Position numbers and translations under genes: made by a program
In this document: piece by piece, positions 8,265 to 16,224 of the stretch
Layout: every line of letters begins with the position of its first letter
Numbering within the stretch: position 1 is the first letter of the stretch
Source of the DNA: Planctomycetota bacterium
Lineage (GTDB): Bacteria; Planctomycetota; UBA1135; GCA-002686595
Assembly (NCBI GenBank): GCA_009691855.1
Contig: SIAI01000001.1
Coordinates: 106,345-170,344, forward strand
Length of the DNA stretch: 64,000 nt
Reading direction: 5' to 3'
Notes under the pieces: generated by a model
What the model saw: only the letters and a program-made list of their open reading frames with translations
Told to the model about the DNA's origin: nothing
Databases searched by the model: none

Positions 8265-9536
8265 TCAGCTGCCGAGCAGCGGATGGTGCGCGTCCAGCAG
8301 GGCCTCGAGCAGCGCGCTCGCCTCGGGATGGCCGAGCTGCTGCAGCGTCGGCTCCAGATCATGGAGCACGCGCCGCGCTTCGTCGATCGAGGCCCCGCGC
8401 GCGAGGACCTTGGCCAGCTCGGCGACGCGGAACACGCTGTGCTCGCCCTCCAGCGCCAGCGCGGCGAGGCCGACCTCCGGCGCGCGCACCGACAGGCTCT
8501 GCAGGAAGCCGCGCAGCAGCGGGCGCGCGTAGAGCCGCATGCCATTCTGCCGTCCGCGCAGGTGCGCGAGTTGCTTGCGGCTGTGGGCGACCAGCGTGCG
8601 CACGTCCTGCTCGTGGGCGTGGCCGAGCACGCCGGCTGGCAGCGGCGGGCCGTGGCGCGGCGCGCGCGGCGGCGGCGCGGGCTCGTCCTCGAAGGGCGAG
8701 CGCACGGTGATCAGCGATTTCGAGACGTCGATGGCCAGCGACTCGGGGGTCGAGCGCAGCGAGTGCCCATGCTCGATCTCCGCCAACCCCTCGTGGAAGC
8801 GCAGGTGGTGTACGCCGACGGGGATGCAGTTGTCTGGCCCGCGGCGGTTGACGACCGCCAGCGCGACCAGCAAGACGTGCGTGGGCGTGGTGGGTGGCTC
8901 GCGCAGGAGGTCCACGATGGCCGACTCGGACTGCAGCACGGCGTGCACGATCGCCGCGCGCACCATCGCGTAGGGACTCGTGTCCGCGCGCAGCGTGCCG
9001 AGGCGCTCGGGGCCGAAGAAGGCCGTCAGCTGGTCGTACCACGGGAAGCGCACCGCCGCGGCGCTCTGCGGCGCGTCGAGCAAGAGCCGCAGCGCGCCGC
9101 AGCAGGGCGAGCTCGTGCCGAAGCGATCCAGCTCGCCCCAGCGCGTGCCGGCCGTCGTCTCGCGCCGTCCGACGTGGCTGGCGATCTCGATCAGCAAGAG
9201 CTTCTCGCCGGCCTGGGCCGAGCGCGCCGTGAAGTGCAGGTTGGCCAGCGCGATCGCGCCCGGCTCGATGCGCCCGCCCAGGTTCGCGAGCGAGAACACG
9301 CGCCGCGTGCCGGGCACGTCGGGCGCGGTCAGCATGCGCGCCACGTCGCGCTCGAAGGCGGCGCGGATCTCGCCGTTGAACTCGTCCGAGCAGGCCGCCA
9401 GCACCGCGCCCGACTCGACCACCGGGCGCAGGGTGTGCGCCGCGCGCAGTACGGCCGAGTGGAACGAGGTCAGCGACTCCTCGCGCCCGATGCGCGCCGA
9501 GAGCTCGCGCAGTCCGAGGGAGGCGTGGCCGAGCAT
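8265..9536 (-). CDS. Conserved-looking protein of unknown function
   Basis: A 423-residue protein I do not recognise. It has no signal peptide and no membrane segment. Visible features are a Cys pair and Ser-rich turn (GTSSPCCGALRLLL), a stretch with many aromatic and His residues (RRGPDNCIPVGVHHLRFHEG), and a helical C-terminal third (about residues 330-423) with HEAT-like leucine spacing. The start at 9536 (MLGHASLGLRELSARIG) was chosen because the frame upstream becomes low-complexity shadow sequence. It is divergent from the sulfatase-like gene with 115 bp between them. Confidence 0.6.
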   Translation of the reverse strand: MLGHASLGLRELSARIGREESLTSFHSAVLRAAHTLRPVVESGAVLAACSDEFNGEIRAAFERDVARMLTAPDVPGTRRVFSLANLGGRIEPGAIALANLHFTARSAQAGEKLLLIEIASHVGRRETTAGTRWGELDRFGTSSPCCGALRLLLDAPQSAAAVRFPWYDQLTAFFGPERLGTLRADTSPYAMVRAAIVHAVLQSESAIVDLLREPPTTPTHVLLVALAVVNRRGPDNCIPVGVHHLRFHEGLAEIEHGHSLRSTPESLAIDVSKSLITVRSPFEDEPAPPPRAPRHGPPLPAGVLGHAHEQDVRTLVAHSRKQLAHLRGRQNGMRLYARPLLRGFLQSLSVRAPEVGLAALALEGEHSVFRVAELAKVLARGASIDEARRVLHDLEPTLQQLGHPEASALLEALLDAHHPLLGS

Positions 9537-9651
9537 CGCGGGGCAGCCTAGCGGCGCGGGCGCAGCCGGCAAGCCCGAGCCGCGACTTCCTTTGGTCCTC
9601 CGGATCGGTTCGACTACGCCGATGCGCCGTTGCGCGCCGATCCAGAGCCCG

Positions 9652-12102
9652 ATGCAGCGCCCGCGAATCCGCGCCACGGTGTACTTCCTCGCCGTGTTCG
9701 GCCTGGGGAGCTGCGGGCAGGAGAGCGCGCCTCTACCCGTGCTGCGCCTGCGCCTCGACGAGTGTCGCGGAACCCTGCACGGCCCGCCGACTCCCGCCCC
9801 CGGCACGCCCCTCGTGCGCGAGGAGTTCGACGCCGAGCCGCAGGGCTGGACGGTGATCACCGATCCGCTGAATCCCGCCGCCGTGGATCCGGGTGCGCTG
9901 CAGCAGGCCCTGGGCGTCGAGGGCGAGCGACGTTTCCTGACGCTCAGCGGGCGCCGCGGCGCGCTGTATCGGACCGTTCCCTTGGCGGCGGGCGAGTGCG
10001 TGTTGCTGGAGGGCACGCTGCGCGCGCGCGACGTGAAGCGCGACGTCGAGCCCTGGTTCGGCGCGACCTTTTGGCTGGGCGAGATCGGCTCTGGCGGCGC
10101 GATCGGCAAGCGCCGTACGCTGTCCAGCGCGGCCCAGCAGGACGGTTGGCAGACGCGCCGCAGCTCCTTCCGCGCCGGCGCCGCCACGCAGAACCTGTTC
10201 CTCGGCTGCGTCTTCGACATGAACCCGAAGGCCGCCGACGGCAAGTTCCACGAGTCGCCCGGCGCCGCGGTGGACTTCGAGCGCGTCGAGCTCACGCGCA
10301 TCTCCGAGCGCGAGCTGTGGGAGCTGCAGGCCGCCGAGGCCGTCGCCTACGCGCACCGCGGCGACGTCCTGCCCGACGACTGGCGCGCGCGCCGGCGCGT
10401 GGGCGCGATGTTCGCAGCCGAACAGCGCGCCGCGATCCTGTGCCTGCCGGGCGAGCGCCTCGAGTTCGAACTCGACGTGCCGCACGAGCAACCTGCGTTC
10501 GAGGCCGGCCTCGCGCCGTGGGCCCCGGACTACCGCGAGCGTGCGGGCGAACTCGTCTTCCGGCTGCGCGTGAATGGTCGCGAGCTGCTGGCGCGCACGC
10601 TGAAGCTGGGTGCGCCGCTCGCCGACATGGGCTGGGACGACGTCAGCTGTGCGCTCGAGGAATTCGCCGGCCAGCACGTGACGCTCGAACTCGGCGTCGA
10701 GGGCCCGCTGCCGGGCCTGTTCGGCGCGCCGCAGGTCCACGCGCGCGGGGCCGTAGCGCCGGGCTGGAACGTGGTGCTCGTCTCGATCGATACCTTGCGC
10801 GCGGATCGCGTCGGCGCCTACGGTTCGACGAGCGGCGCCACGCCGCACCTCGACGCGCTGGCGCTGGAGTCGCTCGTCTTCGAGGACATGACCGCCAACG
10901 CGCCCTACACGCTGCCGGCGCACGCCTCGCTCTTCAGCGGGCAGTTCCCGAGCGTCCACGGCGTCGAGACGCAGGAGCGCTTGCTGGCGCCGAAGCGCTC
11001 CCCTGTGCTCGCGCGGATCCTGGCCCAGCACGGCTACCGCACGCAGGCCTTTGCCTCGGCCGGCTTCCTCATCCCCGACTTCGGCTTCCACACGGGCTTC
11101 GACGGCTTCTCGATCGTCGATCCGCTGCGCCATCCGGGCTCGGACTACTTCCGCGAGGTGCGCGAGACCTATCCGACGCAGTGCTTCTCCGGCTTCGACA
11201 GAACGCCCGGCGTCGAGCGCGTGCAGCGCTGGATCGAGGACCACGCCGCCGAGCCGTTCTTCCTGTTCGTGCACACCTACGAGGTCCACGACTACGACCC
11301 GCCGCCGGGTCCGCTCGACTGTGTTGCCAAGGGCTGCACCTCGACGCTCACCGACGAGAGCTCGCTGCTGCTGAGCCGCAAGCGCCGACCGCAACCGTTC
11401 CCCGGCACACCCGCGGACCGCGCGCACGTGGGGCACCTGTACGACGCGGCGTTGAAGCACGTGGACGCCGAGGTGGGCGCGCTGCTCGACACGCTCGCGC
11501 GCGCCGGCCTCGCCGAGCGCACCGTCGTGATCGTCACCTCCGACCACGGCGAGGAGCTGTTCGAGCGCGGCTACCTGCAACACGGCAAGACCATGCAGCG
11601 CGAGGTGCTGCGCATCCCGCTCCTCGTGAAGCTTCCCGGCCGCGCGAGCACGCGCCTCGTCACGCCCGCGATGCAGGTCGATGTCGCGCCCACGCTGCTG
11701 GCCGCGCTCGGCTTCGCGTCCGACGCGCGCTTCCAGGGCCACGACCTGCTCGGCGCGAAGCTCGCGCCGCGCCCGCTCTGGTCCGAGGTGAACGACGGCA
11801 ACGCGCAGCTCGAGGCGCTGCGCGACGGCGGCTGGAAGCTGATCCACGGCTCGCCGCAAGCCAAGGTGAACTTCCCCAGCCCGAAGGAGTGGCGCCTGTT
11901 CGACCTGGCGCACGATCCCGACGAGCTGCACGACCTCGCCGCGAGCGCTCCCGAGCGCCTGGGCAAGCTGCGCCGCGAGTTCGAGGCCTACCGCAGCCTG
12001 CTGGCCGAACAGCGCGCGGCTTTGGGCGCGATCGAGTCGAGCGAGATGGACGAGGCCACGCGCCAGCTGCTCCTCGCGCTGGGCTACGGCGGCGATCACT
12101 GA
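9652..12102 (+). CDS. Sulfatase-like (alkaline phosphatase superfamily) lipoprotein
   Basis: An 816-residue exported protein. The N-terminus has a lipobox (FLAVFGLGSC), then about 350 residues of beta-rich carbohydrate-binding-like sequence. A sulfatase/phosphodiesterase catalytic domain occupies about residues 375-760: metal-binding LVSIDTLRADRVGAYG, nucleophile region YTLPAHASLFSG, and TSDHGEELFERGYLQHGKT. The nucleophile position is Thr420 rather than the Cys/Ser that becomes formylglycine in true sulfatases, so phosphoester or phosphoglycerol chemistry is possible. The ATG at 9652 gives the best signal peptide; an ATG at 9622 is in frame. Confidence 0.82.
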   Translation: MQRPRIRATVYFLAVFGLGSCGQESAPLPVLRLRLDECRGTLHGPPTPAPGTPLVREEFDAEPQGWTVITDPLNPAAVDPGALQQALGVEGERRFLTLSGRRGALYRTVPLAAGECVLLEGTLRARDVKRDVEPWFGATFWLGEIGSGGAIGKRRTLSSAAQQDGWQTRRSSFRAGAATQNLFLGCVFDMNPKAADGKFHESPGAAVDFERVELTRISERELWELQAAEAVAYAHRGDVLPDDWRARRRVGAMFAAEQRAAILCLPGERLEFELDVPHEQPAFEAGLAPWAPDYRERAGELVFRLRVNGRELLARTLKLGAPLADMGWDDVSCALEEFAGQHVTLELGVEGPLPGLFGAPQVHARGAVAPGWNVVLVSIDTLRADRVGAYGSTSGATPHLDALALESLVFEDMTANAPYTLPAHASLFSGQFPSVHGVETQERLLAPKRSPVLARILAQHGYRTQAFASAGFLIPDFGFHTGFDGFSIVDPLRHPGSDYFREVRETYPTQCFSGFDRTPGVERVQRWIEDHAAEPFFLFVHTYEVHDYDPPPGPLDCVAKGCTSTLTDESSLLLSRKRRPQPFPGTPADRAHVGHLYDAALKHVDAEVGALLDTLARAGLAERTVVIVTSDHGEELFERGYLQHGKTMQREVLRIPLLVKLPGRASTRLVTPAMQVDVAPTLLAALGFASDARFQGHDLLGAKLAPRPLWSEVNDGNAQLEALRDGGWKLIHGSPQAKVNFPSPKEWRLFDLAHDPDELHDLAASAPERLGKLRREFEAYRSLLAEQRAALGAIESSEMDEATRQLLLALGYGGDH

Positions 12103-12216
12103 GCGAGCTCTCGTGCTTGCAGGGCGGGGAGCGCGTGGAGAGCCGCCGACCGACATGCACGAGCATGGACCTCAGGAAATCTTGCGCCACGGAAAACCAT
12201 TCCGCGCCTCGCGCTC

Positions 12217-13344
12217 ATGTCGTCCGCCCCGGGACCGATACCACCAGGCGTGGAACCCATCGCCTCCTCCGGCGCCGGCGCGGTCTTTCGACCTGCGGGC
12301 GGCGCGCCCTCGAGCGAGCTCAGCGCGCTCTTGCGCGACGGACGCGTGCTCAACGCCGAGGTCCTGACGGGTTCGACCGAGGGCACGATGATCCTGGCCA
12401 TCGGGCGGCATTCGGTGCCGGCCGAGAGCGAGCTCGACCTCGATCCGGGCGCGCGCTTCCAGGTGCTCGTCGAGCAGAACGCGGATGGGATCGTGCTGCG
12501 CATCCTGGCGCCGCCGGAGGGCGAGGACGCGATCCTCTTGCGCGCGCTGCGCGGGGTGGTGGGCGATGAGCGGCCGCTGGGCGAGTTGCTGGGCGAGCTA
12601 CTCGCGCGCCTGCGCGGCCCCGGCGAGGCTCTGCCCGAGCTCGCGCCGCTGCTGCGTGCGCTCGAGGGCCAGGCGGCCACGCCGCAGGGCGATCCGAGCG
12701 CCTTGCGCACGCTGCTGGGCTCGCTCGGACTCGGCCACGAAGCCGCGCTGGCGTTGCTCGTCGGTGTGCGTCCCAGCCACGAGGGCTTCGCGCGGCTGCG
12801 CAACGATCTCAAGGCGCTGCTCTTGCGCGCGCAGGGCGCGCTGGAGGCAGCCGGCGGTCCGCCCGAGCTGCACGAAGCCGTGACGCGCGCTCTGTCGGGT
12901 CTGGAAGCGGAGCAGCTGCTCAACGCGGCGCGCGAGAAGGCCGGCGAACCGCTGATCCTCTCCTTCCCGTTTCCCGACGGCGAGCGCTGGGCCACCGCGC
13001 GCCTGGCTGTTCCGTCACGGCGCGAGCGAAACTCCGGCGGCGCCGACGAGCGCGAGGAGCCCTTCCGCCTCACGCTGGGCCTCGAGCTCTCGCAGCTCGG
13101 GCCGGTGCGCGCCGACCTGGCCCTCGCGCCGGGAATGCTCTCGGTGCGCATCCTGGTGACGAGTCCCGAGCTCGTGCGGCGCATCGAGCCCGAGCTCGCC
13201 AACCTGCGGAAGCGCCTGGGCGACGGCCGGCGCGCCGTCGAGCTCGCGGTGCGTCTCGGAACCGGGCGCGAGGCTACGCAAGGCCTTGAGGCGTTCGACA
13301 TTGCCTTTCTGCGCGACCACCACATCATGAACGTGGCCGGATGA
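12217..13344 (+). CDS. FliK-like (flagellar hook-length control, C-terminal domain) protein
   Basis: A 375-residue protein. The last third (about residues 285-360) matches the pattern of the FliK C-terminal hook domain: LGPVRADLALAPGMLSVRIL, then a helix with ELVRRIEPELANLRKRLG. The N-terminal two thirds are Ala/Leu-rich and variable, as in FliK. It overlaps the next gene by ATGA, and that gene encodes an FlhB-tail-like protein, the classic functional partner of FliK in the export-substrate switch. No other flagellar gene is in the window, so its role here is inferred. Confidence 0.65.
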   Translation: MSSAPGPIPPGVEPIASSGAGAVFRPAGGAPSSELSALLRDGRVLNAEVLTGSTEGTMILAIGRHSVPAESELDLDPGARFQVLVEQNADGIVLRILAPPEGEDAILLRALRGVVGDERPLGELLGELLARLRGPGEALPELAPLLRALEGQAATPQGDPSALRTLLGSLGLGHEAALALLVGVRPSHEGFARLRNDLKALLLRAQGALEAAGGPPELHEAVTRALSGLEAEQLLNAAREKAGEPLILSFPFPDGERWATARLAVPSRRERNSGGADEREEPFRLTLGLELSQLGPVRADLALAPGMLSVRILVTSPELVRRIEPELANLRKRLGDGRRAVELAVRLGTGREATQGLEAFDIAFLRDHHIMNVAG

Positions 13345-13610
13345 GCGCACAGCGCAAAGACCTCACGCGGCCGCTGGCCGTCGCGCTGCGCCACGAGCGT
13401 GGCACGGGCGCGCCGCGCGTCACGGCCAAGGGCACGGGCGAGGTCGCGCGGCGCATCACCGAGCTGGCCGAGAAGCACGGCGTGCCGGTGGAGCGCGACG
13501 CCGACCTGTTGCAGCTCCTCGCGGCCTGCGAACTCGGCGAGGAGATCCCCGAGGAGCTGTACCGCACGGTGGCCGAGCTGCTGGCGTTCCTGTACCGGCT
13601 GAATGCGTGA
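13341..13610 (+). CDS. FlhB cytoplasmic-domain homologue (FhlB type)
   Basis: An 89-residue protein equivalent to the detached cytoplasmic tail of the export-gate protein FlhB/YscU. Its features are LAVALRHERGTGAPRVTAKG, the ARRITELAEKHGVPVERDADL segment after the autocleavage loop, and the C-terminal IPEELYRTVAELLAFLY. The NPTH autocleavage motif and the membrane domain are absent, as in FhlB proteins. It is translationally coupled to the FliK-like gene. Such pairs occur in flagellated bacteria; whether this organism is motile cannot be told. Confidence 0.8.
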   Translation: MSAQRKDLTRPLAVALRHERGTGAPRVTAKGTGEVARRITELAEKHGVPVERDADLLQLLAACELGEEIPEELYRTVAELLAFLYRLNA

Positions 13611-13675
13611 GCTGCGGCCGCCGCCAAGCGCGGCGACTTCCCCGGGGGCCGCTCGCGGCCTACGCTCGACGGAGG

Positions 13676-14599
13676 ATGCCTCCCGCGACTGATCGGCGCC
13701 GATTCGTGACGGCCACGCTGGCTCTGGCCGGCGCGGCCTGCGCGAACGAGCGTCGCTCCGAACCGGAGACTGCGATGCCGAGTTCGACTTCCGCCTCTTC
13801 CGCGCCGCAAGCGGTGCTGTTCGTCGGCCACGGCTCGCCCATGAACGCGATCGAGGACAACCCCTGGAGTCGCGCCTTCCGCGCGCTCGGGCGCGAGCTC
13901 GCGCGACCGAAGGCGATCCTGTCGATCTCGGCGCATTGGTTCGTGCGCGGCAGCTTCGTCACCGCGCAGGAGCGGCCGGAGACGATCCACGACTTCGGCG
14001 GCTTCCCGCAGGCGCTGTTCGACCTGCAGTATCCGGCGCCCGGTGCGCCCGAGCTGGCGCGACGCGTGGCGGAGCTCAGTGGCGGGGAGGTGCTGCGCGC
14101 GAGCGACGACTGGGGGCTCGATCACGGGACGTGGAGCGTGTTGCAGCCTCTGTTTCCGGCCGCGGACGTGCCTGTGGTGCAGCTCAGTCTCGACGCGCAG
14201 CTCTCGCCGGCCGAGCACTTGCTGCTCGCGCAGCGTCTCGCGCCGCTCTCCGCCGAGGGCGTGCTCGTGCTCGGCTCGGGCAACCTCGTGCACAACCTGC
14301 GCGACGCCTTCGGTCGCATGGGCACCGGCGACACGAGCGTCCCGCAGTGGGCTGCGGCCTTCGCTCGGGACCTGGCCAAGGCGTGCGCGCAGCACGACCT
14401 CGAGTTCGTGACGCGCGCGCTCGACAGTGCCGATGGACGCGCGTCGCATCCGACGCCGGAGCATTATCTGCCGGTGGTGTATGCGCTGGGCGCGGCGCGG
14501 AAGGGGGCGGAGGTGTTCGTTGTCGATGCGGACGGTGCGGTTCGGGTAGAGGGGGCGAGGGAGAACGGGGACGTGCGTGAGGGCGTGTTCCCTGGTTGA
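13676..14599 (+). CDS. Exported extradiol (DODA/LigB-type) dioxygenase
   Basis: A 307-residue class III extradiol dioxygenase of the YgiD/4,5-DOPA dioxygenase type, opening a catechol ring with non-haem metal. Visible family motifs are VLFVGHGSPMNAIEDN, SISAHWFVRG, DDWGLDHGTWSVL and VLGSGNLVHNLR, which supply the metal His residues. Unusually, the N-terminus is a Tat-like signal (RRRFVTATLALAGAAC) with a possible lipobox Cys, followed by a Ser/Thr-rich linker, so it may act outside the cytoplasm. The last residues and the stop (VREGVFPG-stop) lie inside a REP-like element at 14566-14717, so the native C-terminus was probably replaced by the repeat. Confidence 0.82.
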   Translation: MPPATDRRRFVTATLALAGAACANERRSEPETAMPSSTSASSAPQAVLFVGHGSPMNAIEDNPWSRAFRALGRELARPKAILSISAHWFVRGSFVTAQERPETIHDFGGFPQALFDLQYPAPGAPELARRVAELSGGEVLRASDDWGLDHGTWSVLQPLFPAADVPVVQLSLDAQLSPAEHLLLAQRLAPLSAEGVLVLGSGNLVHNLRDAFGRMGTGDTSVPQWAAAFARDLAKACAQHDLEFVTRALDSADGRASHPTPEHYLPVVYALGAARKGAEVFVVDADGAVRVEGARENGDVREGVFPG

Positions 14600-14717
14600 G
14601 AGGGGGTGCCGGCGAGGCGGGTTTGCCGGACTCGGGCCGAAGGCCCGGGCTTCCAGGGGAAGGGGGAGAGCGAAGGCGGGGGGCGTGCGGGTTCCCTGGG
14701 ATCAGGCGCTTCGGGGG
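14566..14717 (+). repeat. REP-like element, copy 1
   Basis: It shares with copies at 15748 and 16022 the blocks GGACGTGCGTG, GTGTTCCCTG, GCGAGGCGGGTTTGCCGGAC, CGAAGGC-CGGGCTTC-AGGG, GGGTTCCCTG and GGCGCTTCG. Internal arms (CGGGCCGAAGGCCCGG) can form a hairpin. It lies on the 3' end of the dioxygenase gene and upstream of the RAYT transposase. Confidence 0.8.
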
Positions 14718-15059
14718 GGATCGGGGGCGACGGCGTGGGGGGCATGGAGCGGCGCGCATTCTGAGCGCCGAGTGGGAGGTGCGAGGATCGGCGCGACGAG
14801 ACTCGGGTCGAGGTCGTGTGGGGGCGCGGACGAACACGATGACGAACGGGCGCCGCGTCGGTGTCGGTGAGTCTGGGGAGAACACGCCGCCAAGCTCGTC
14901 CTGGGGAACCTCGCTCATTCAGTTCATCGAAGGCGACCGCGGCCGCTCGCGGCACGCGGCGACGAGCAGCGTCGCCCGCGAAACCTCGCGCTATCAGAAT
15001 GCGGCGAGGAAATTTGGGTTTCTCGCGAACCGTTCGCGCGCTCGACAGCCCTCGTGTTC
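14718..15059 (+). other. Non-coding stretch upstream of the RAYT gene
   Basis: No convincing coding sequence is seen. Composition becomes less GC-rich just before the transposase gene (AATGCGGCGAGGAAATTTGG at about 15000), which may hold its promoter, but no clear -35/-10 pair could be assigned. Confidence 0.3.
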
Positions 15060-15737
15060 ATGAGGAAGAAGAGACTCGAGCAGCGCGAGTTCGGGTTCGT
15101 GAACTGGGGCGGCAAGCGCCGCGGGGCAGGACGCAAGCCGAAGGGCGAGCACGCGGGGGTGTCGCATCGACGTCGGCCGAGGCTTGCGGCGCGTCATGCA
15201 GTGCTCGTGACGATGCGCGTCGCCGCGGGACTGCCGAGTCTGCGCACGGACGCGACGCACGAGATCGTGCGCGGCGCGATCGCGGAGGTGTCGGAGCGCG
15301 GCGACTTCCGGGTGATCGTGTACAGCGTGCAGACGAATCACATCCACCTCGTCGTCGAGGCGCGGAGCTCGGACACGCTCGCGCGCGGCATGAACGCGCC
15401 GGGCGCGAGGGTTGCCAAGCGCTTGAACAAGTTCTGGCGGCGCCGCGGGCAGGTGTTCCCGGATCGGTTCCACTCGCGGGCGCTGAAGACGCCGCGCGAG
15501 TGTCGGAACGCGCTCGTGTACGTGCTGCAGAACGGACGCAAGCACGGGGCGTGGAGCGCGCGGAGGCCGGACGTCTATTCGTCGGGGCCGGTGTTCGATG
15601 GGTGGACGAAGGAGGTGGACAACCGCGCTCGATCGAGACCGTCGTACGTCGGCAGGCCACGGACCTGGTTGTTGACGCTCGGGTGGAGAAGACACGGGCT
15701 CATCGAGCCGAGGGAGGCGCCGGCGAGGGCGGCGTGA
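15060..15737 (+). CDS. REP-associated tyrosine transposase (RAYT, IS200-like Y1 family)
   Basis: A 225-residue single-strand DNA transposase. The HUH motif is NHIHLVV (His94, His96), and the catalytic tyrosine is probably Tyr154 in ALVYVLQNGRKHG, followed by the helix expected for TnpA-REP proteins. The N-terminus is basic, with GGKRRGAGRKPKG, common in this family. ATG at 15060 is preferred over a GTG two codons upstream. REP-like elements lie on both sides (14566, 15748, 16022), which is the arrangement expected for a domesticated RAYT acting on its own REPs. The reading frame is intact. Confidence 0.88.
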   Translation: MRKKRLEQREFGFVNWGGKRRGAGRKPKGEHAGVSHRRRPRLAARHAVLVTMRVAAGLPSLRTDATHEIVRGAIAEVSERGDFRVIVYSVQTNHIHLVVEARSSDTLARGMNAPGARVAKRLNKFWRRRGQVFPDRFHSRALKTPRECRNALVYVLQNGRKHGAWSARRPDVYSSGPVFDGWTKEVDNRARSRPSYVGRPRTWLLTLGWRRHGLIEPREAPARAA

Positions 15738-15747
15738 AGGGCGTGCT

Positions 15748-15894
15748 CGAAGTGGACGTGCGCGGGGAGGTGTTCCCTGATTGGGCGGCGATTGCGGCGA
15801 GGCGGGTTTGCCGGACGTCGGGGCGAAGGCTCGGGCTTCTAGGGAAGGAAGGGCGAAGGTGGTTTGGGCGGGTTCCCTGAGTTTCGGCGCTTCG
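15748..15894 (+). repeat. REP-like element, copy 2 (left half of a REPIN-like pair)
   Basis: Same blocks as copy 1: GGTGTTCCCTGATTGGG, GGCGAGGCGGGTTTGCCGGA, CGAAGGCTCGGGCTTCTAGG, GGGTTCCCTGAG and GGCGCTTCGATCGG. It begins just after the RAYT stop codon. With copy 3, in opposite orientation about 130 bp away, it forms an inverted pair. Confidence 0.82.
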
Positions 15895-16021
15895 ATCGGC
15901 GAGGGCGGAGGTCACGCGGACGCGACAGTCTCCACGCGCTGGCGGGGGTCGCCACGGCCGCCACGCACCCGTCGGTTCCGGGCCACGAAGGCCCAGCTCG
16001 CTTCTCGCCTCTGGACCGACC

Positions 16022-16172
16022 CTCGAGCGCCAGAAGCCAGGGAAGACGTCCGACAACGCCCTCGCACTCCTTCCCCCTAGAAGCCCGGGCCTGCGCTCCG
16101 GTGTCCGGCAAACCCGCCTTGCCGGCAAACCTCCCCACTCAGGGAACACCTTCTCACGGACGTCCCCGCTTC
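16022..16172 (-). repeat. REP-like element, copy 3 (inverted)
   Basis: This is the reverse complement of the REP core: on the minus strand it reads GGTGTTCCCTGAGTGGGG, GGCAAGGCGGGTTTGCCGGA, then CCCGGGCTTCTAGGGGGAAG and CTTCCCTGGCTTCTGGCGCT. The stretch between copies 2 and 3 (15895-16021) holds no gene. It ends about 50 bp upstream of the pdxA-family gene. Confidence 0.82.
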
Positions 16173-16224
16173 CGCGCTCGACAACGCACTCTCCTTCTCG
16201 TTTCCTATCTTCGCTCCCTGCGCC

